From the NCBI GenBank assembly GCA_032622095.1, contig CP136067.1, forward strand, positions 42,079,549 to 42,143,548: a stretch of 64,000 nucleotides of DNA, in the 5' to 3' direction. A program made the translations under genes and the position numbers. The stretch comes from Siphonodentalium dalli (lineage: Eukaryota; Mollusca; Scaphopoda; Gadilida; Siphonodentaliidae). Positions 61,974-64,000 of the stretch are shown in pieces (within the stretch, counting starts at the first letter, position 1; every line of letters starts with the position of its first letter). Under the pieces are notes generated by a model that saw only the letters and a program-made list of their open reading frames with translations, was not told where the DNA came from and did not search any database.

Positions 61974-62008
61974 TGACATATAATATTTATAGGGAGAATT
62001 GTCTCAAA

Positions 62009-62014
62009 AATAAA
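62009..62014 (+). promoter_or_regulatory. Poly(A) signal candidate AATAAA
   Basis: AATAAA lies 36 bp after the stop codon of exon 15, within TCAAAAATAAATTAAAAG. A 3' UTR this short is possible but not proven; cleavage further downstream, inside the family M repeat at 62144, cannot be ruled out. Confidence 0.5.
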
Positions 62015-62143
62015 TTAAAAGTATTGGTTCTCAGGCACCCTTTCATCACTACAAGAGTCAAATGTTTTAACTACTAAATGATGTCATGGTTTCAAACCCC
62101 AGGTTAGAGAATCAAACACTTTCATAATATTTTACCCCACATA

Positions 62144-62360
62144 CAGTAATGCCCTAAATAATCGACTCCTTGCAATTGACCACAGCAGAATTATGGGTAA
62201 CTTTTCAGGATTTAGTTTCTGTTGTATGGGTTGTTGCCATTCATCGGAAAGCTCTCACTGAGAGCTTTCCAATGGCAACAAGCCATATTTCCGACTAAAT
62301 CCTGAAAAGTTACCCATAATTCTGCTGTGGTCAAGGAGTTGATTATTTAGGGCATTATTG
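62144..62360. mobile_element. Family M palindromic MITE, complete
   Basis: TA-CAGTAATGCCCTAAATAAT to TTATTTAGGGCATTATTG-TA, 171 bp after the stop codon; may lie in or just past the 3' UTR. Confidence 0.85.
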
Positions 62361-62610
62361 TATATCTTGCCATCTGTCGATCTGTCCATTGACACAATGT
62401 TGTCCATGCTTGTATTCCTACAATTTTCAGACAATTTTTTGAAAAAACATTTATATAGTTAATACCATGGGAATCTGTGCACATGCGATTATGGGACCCA
62501 TCTGACTATTCTTATTGGAGTTGATCAACTTAGAAATTTTTTGCAACATGCATAAAGTTGTCTGAGCTTGTATTCTTGTGGTTCTTTTTTTTTTTCGAAA
62601 AACAAATATG

Positions 62611-62990
62611 CTACCCCGCTGGACAAAACAAGTGTCCATTGGCACCGCGGTGTATTTGCCGTTCGGTCGCGGTGTCAGAGTTTGTAACTGCAGTTGAGCA
62701 CCGCGGCCGAACGGCAAGTACACTGCAGCCGAGCGGCAAGTACACCATGGCCGAAAGGCAACTACAACGCGGCCGAATGGCATGTACATCGTGGTTAGAT
62801 TTCGGGTTTGTATCATCTTTTTTCAGTTTAATGAACGTACACCGCGGCAACTACACCATGGCCGAATGGCAAGTACACCGCAGCCCAACTGTTGTTAGCC
62901 GGTGGAGCCGCAGTGTAGTTGCATTTCGGCCGCGGTGGCAACGCTAACCGCACCGCGGTTAAGTGGACACTTGTTTTGTCCAGCAGGGTA
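62611..62990. mobile_element. GC-rich foldback element, about 380 bp
   Basis: Inverted ends TACCCCGCTGGACAAAACAA plus GTGTCCA and TTGTTTTGTCCAGCAGGGTA. The interior is built of GGCCGAACGGCAAGTACAC-like units in both orientations. Similar in style, not sequence, to 9077-9427. Open frames on both strands come from the units. Confidence 0.7.
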
Positions 62991-64000
62991 ATATGTCTAC
63001 ACTCATTGTAGCCCAAATATCCTTAGTCCCATTGGGACAGTCCCACCTTTAGTTTCTTGTTGATAAAACAAATGAACACCATGCATATGTGTGACTTATT
63101 CTTCAAAAAAACTTGTTTGCAGAACATGTTACACATATAGAACCACCTGAATGTAAGCCATCTCTAACACAATAGCCAGAAAGAGCATCCCTTTTCACCA
63201 TAATCTAAAGGACAATGTTTTTTTATAAAAAAAAAATTGTACAAATTATGTTATTGGTCTATCCTATCCGTCCATATGTGGGGGAGTGCATCTGCCTTGC
63301 CATCTGTCTTTTTTTTCATTTCCGGATGATAACTTCAGTAAGTCTCAACTGAATTGAACGAAATTTGGTATGTGGTTTTACGAGCATAAAATACAGTTCA
63401 ATTTCAAATTTGGGTTTTGCCCACCAATTTTGAACAGAGTCAAAATTACCATTGGCATATTTTGCCACGCACTAGCGATGCTCTTATTTCTTTTGCATAT
63501 GTATTTGCCCATATTAAACTTGGTTTCTCTAAATTGTGCATTGAACAACTTATAAGCAACCAAATTAGAATAAGTTTGACATAATAACCTCTTGTCAATT
63601 TATTAGCCAGGTTTAACACATATACATGTAACTTATAACATGTGTTGCCATTGCCAATGACTCATGTGACCATTTCACATACACGTACACAGTCATTCTG
63701 TTTTATAAGTTTTGTGTCCTACATGTAGCATATGGAAACATTTAGCAAAAAGGAATAAACCAATCAATAAATGAAGGCACTAACAATGCTATGCAGGCAG
63801 TGTGAGAATAGGATTTGCCTACGCAGTAAGATCTTATTTTGATTGAAGCCAATTAAGCGTTGCAGTGTGTACAGCTTGTACTAGAACTGCTTTATTGATA
63901 AATACACTAATTAACCTGTAACATGCAAATAACATATTATGCAATAATATATATACAATATGTAAAAATGAAATATGATGGGACCCCCTCCCTTCAGATA
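62991..64000. other. Downstream flank: no gene seen
   Basis: A remnant with TTTCCGGATGATAACTTCAG and CGAAATTTGGTATGTGG (63320-63430) matches the core of the repeat at 46786. The rest shows nothing recognised. Confidence 0.4.

Noticed and set aside
61676-61743. Acceptor CTCTAG at 61675 for the last exon
   Set aside because: Frame does not fit exon 14 and hits TAA almost at once.

Overview
This is an AT-rich eukaryotic genomic window dominated by one long, intron-rich gene on the + strand, packed with transposon debris. The gene encodes a KIF17/OSM-3-type kinesin-2 motor. The host is most likely a mollusc, probably a bivalve. That is an inference from the repeat content (hairpin-led repeats with GTCCGTCC tracts and cores of about 160 bp) together with the invertebrate-style intron structure; no species is assigned.

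Fifteen coding exons can be joined from 1142 to 61973 with canonical splice sites and consistent phase. They give 2,367 nt (788 codons plus stop). The 5' exons, encoding roughly the first 75-80 residues of the motor, lie outside the window to the left. Exons 1-4 (1142-7352) carry the motor core: P-loop, switch I, switch II, microtubule-binding segment and neck linker. Exons 5-6 start the neck and stalk. A 19.2-kb intron follows. Exons 7-10 (29477-35899) encode a charged, Glu-rich stalk and include a 20-nt microexon. Exons 11-14 (48835-54465) encode the conserved KIF17 tail. Exon 15 (61744-61973) encodes the C-terminus with a basic KKGRKKK cluster. A poly(A) signal candidate lies 36 bp after the stop. 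No other host gene is supported.

The introns hold several non-autonomous repeat families. (i) At least five distinct families are bounded by TTAA and begin TTAACC, as expected for piggyBac-type mobilisation. P1 (about 395 bp, two internal hairpins) is present in eight near-identical copies. (ii) A palindromic family M (CAGTAATGCCC ends, usually TA-flanked) has about a dozen copies. (iii) A foldback family C is built on AATGAGGTCCCCAGAGGGTG. (iv) There are two hAT-like elements with 8-bp target duplications. (v) Hairpin-led elements carry core repeats of about 160 bp, one of them a trimeric higher-order array. (vi) A 5'-truncated non-LTR retrotransposon lies on the minus strand. (vii) Two large elements (37861-42858 and 54981-61308) have the diagnostic DIRS-type layout: inverted terminal repeats plus an internal complementary region next to the right terminus that is the inverse of the joined outer ends.

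The most interesting observations are these. The two DIRS-architecture elements share an ATTT junction core and have no visible coding capacity. Exons 7 and 14 each sit between oppositely oriented, near-identical P1 copies that could pair in pre-mRNA. Several degenerate copies of the start of exon 11 lie just upstream of the real exon. A TTAA element is nested in a known palindrome, so its empty site can be read directly. The start of exon 9 is a tandem-acceptor (GAG)6 run.
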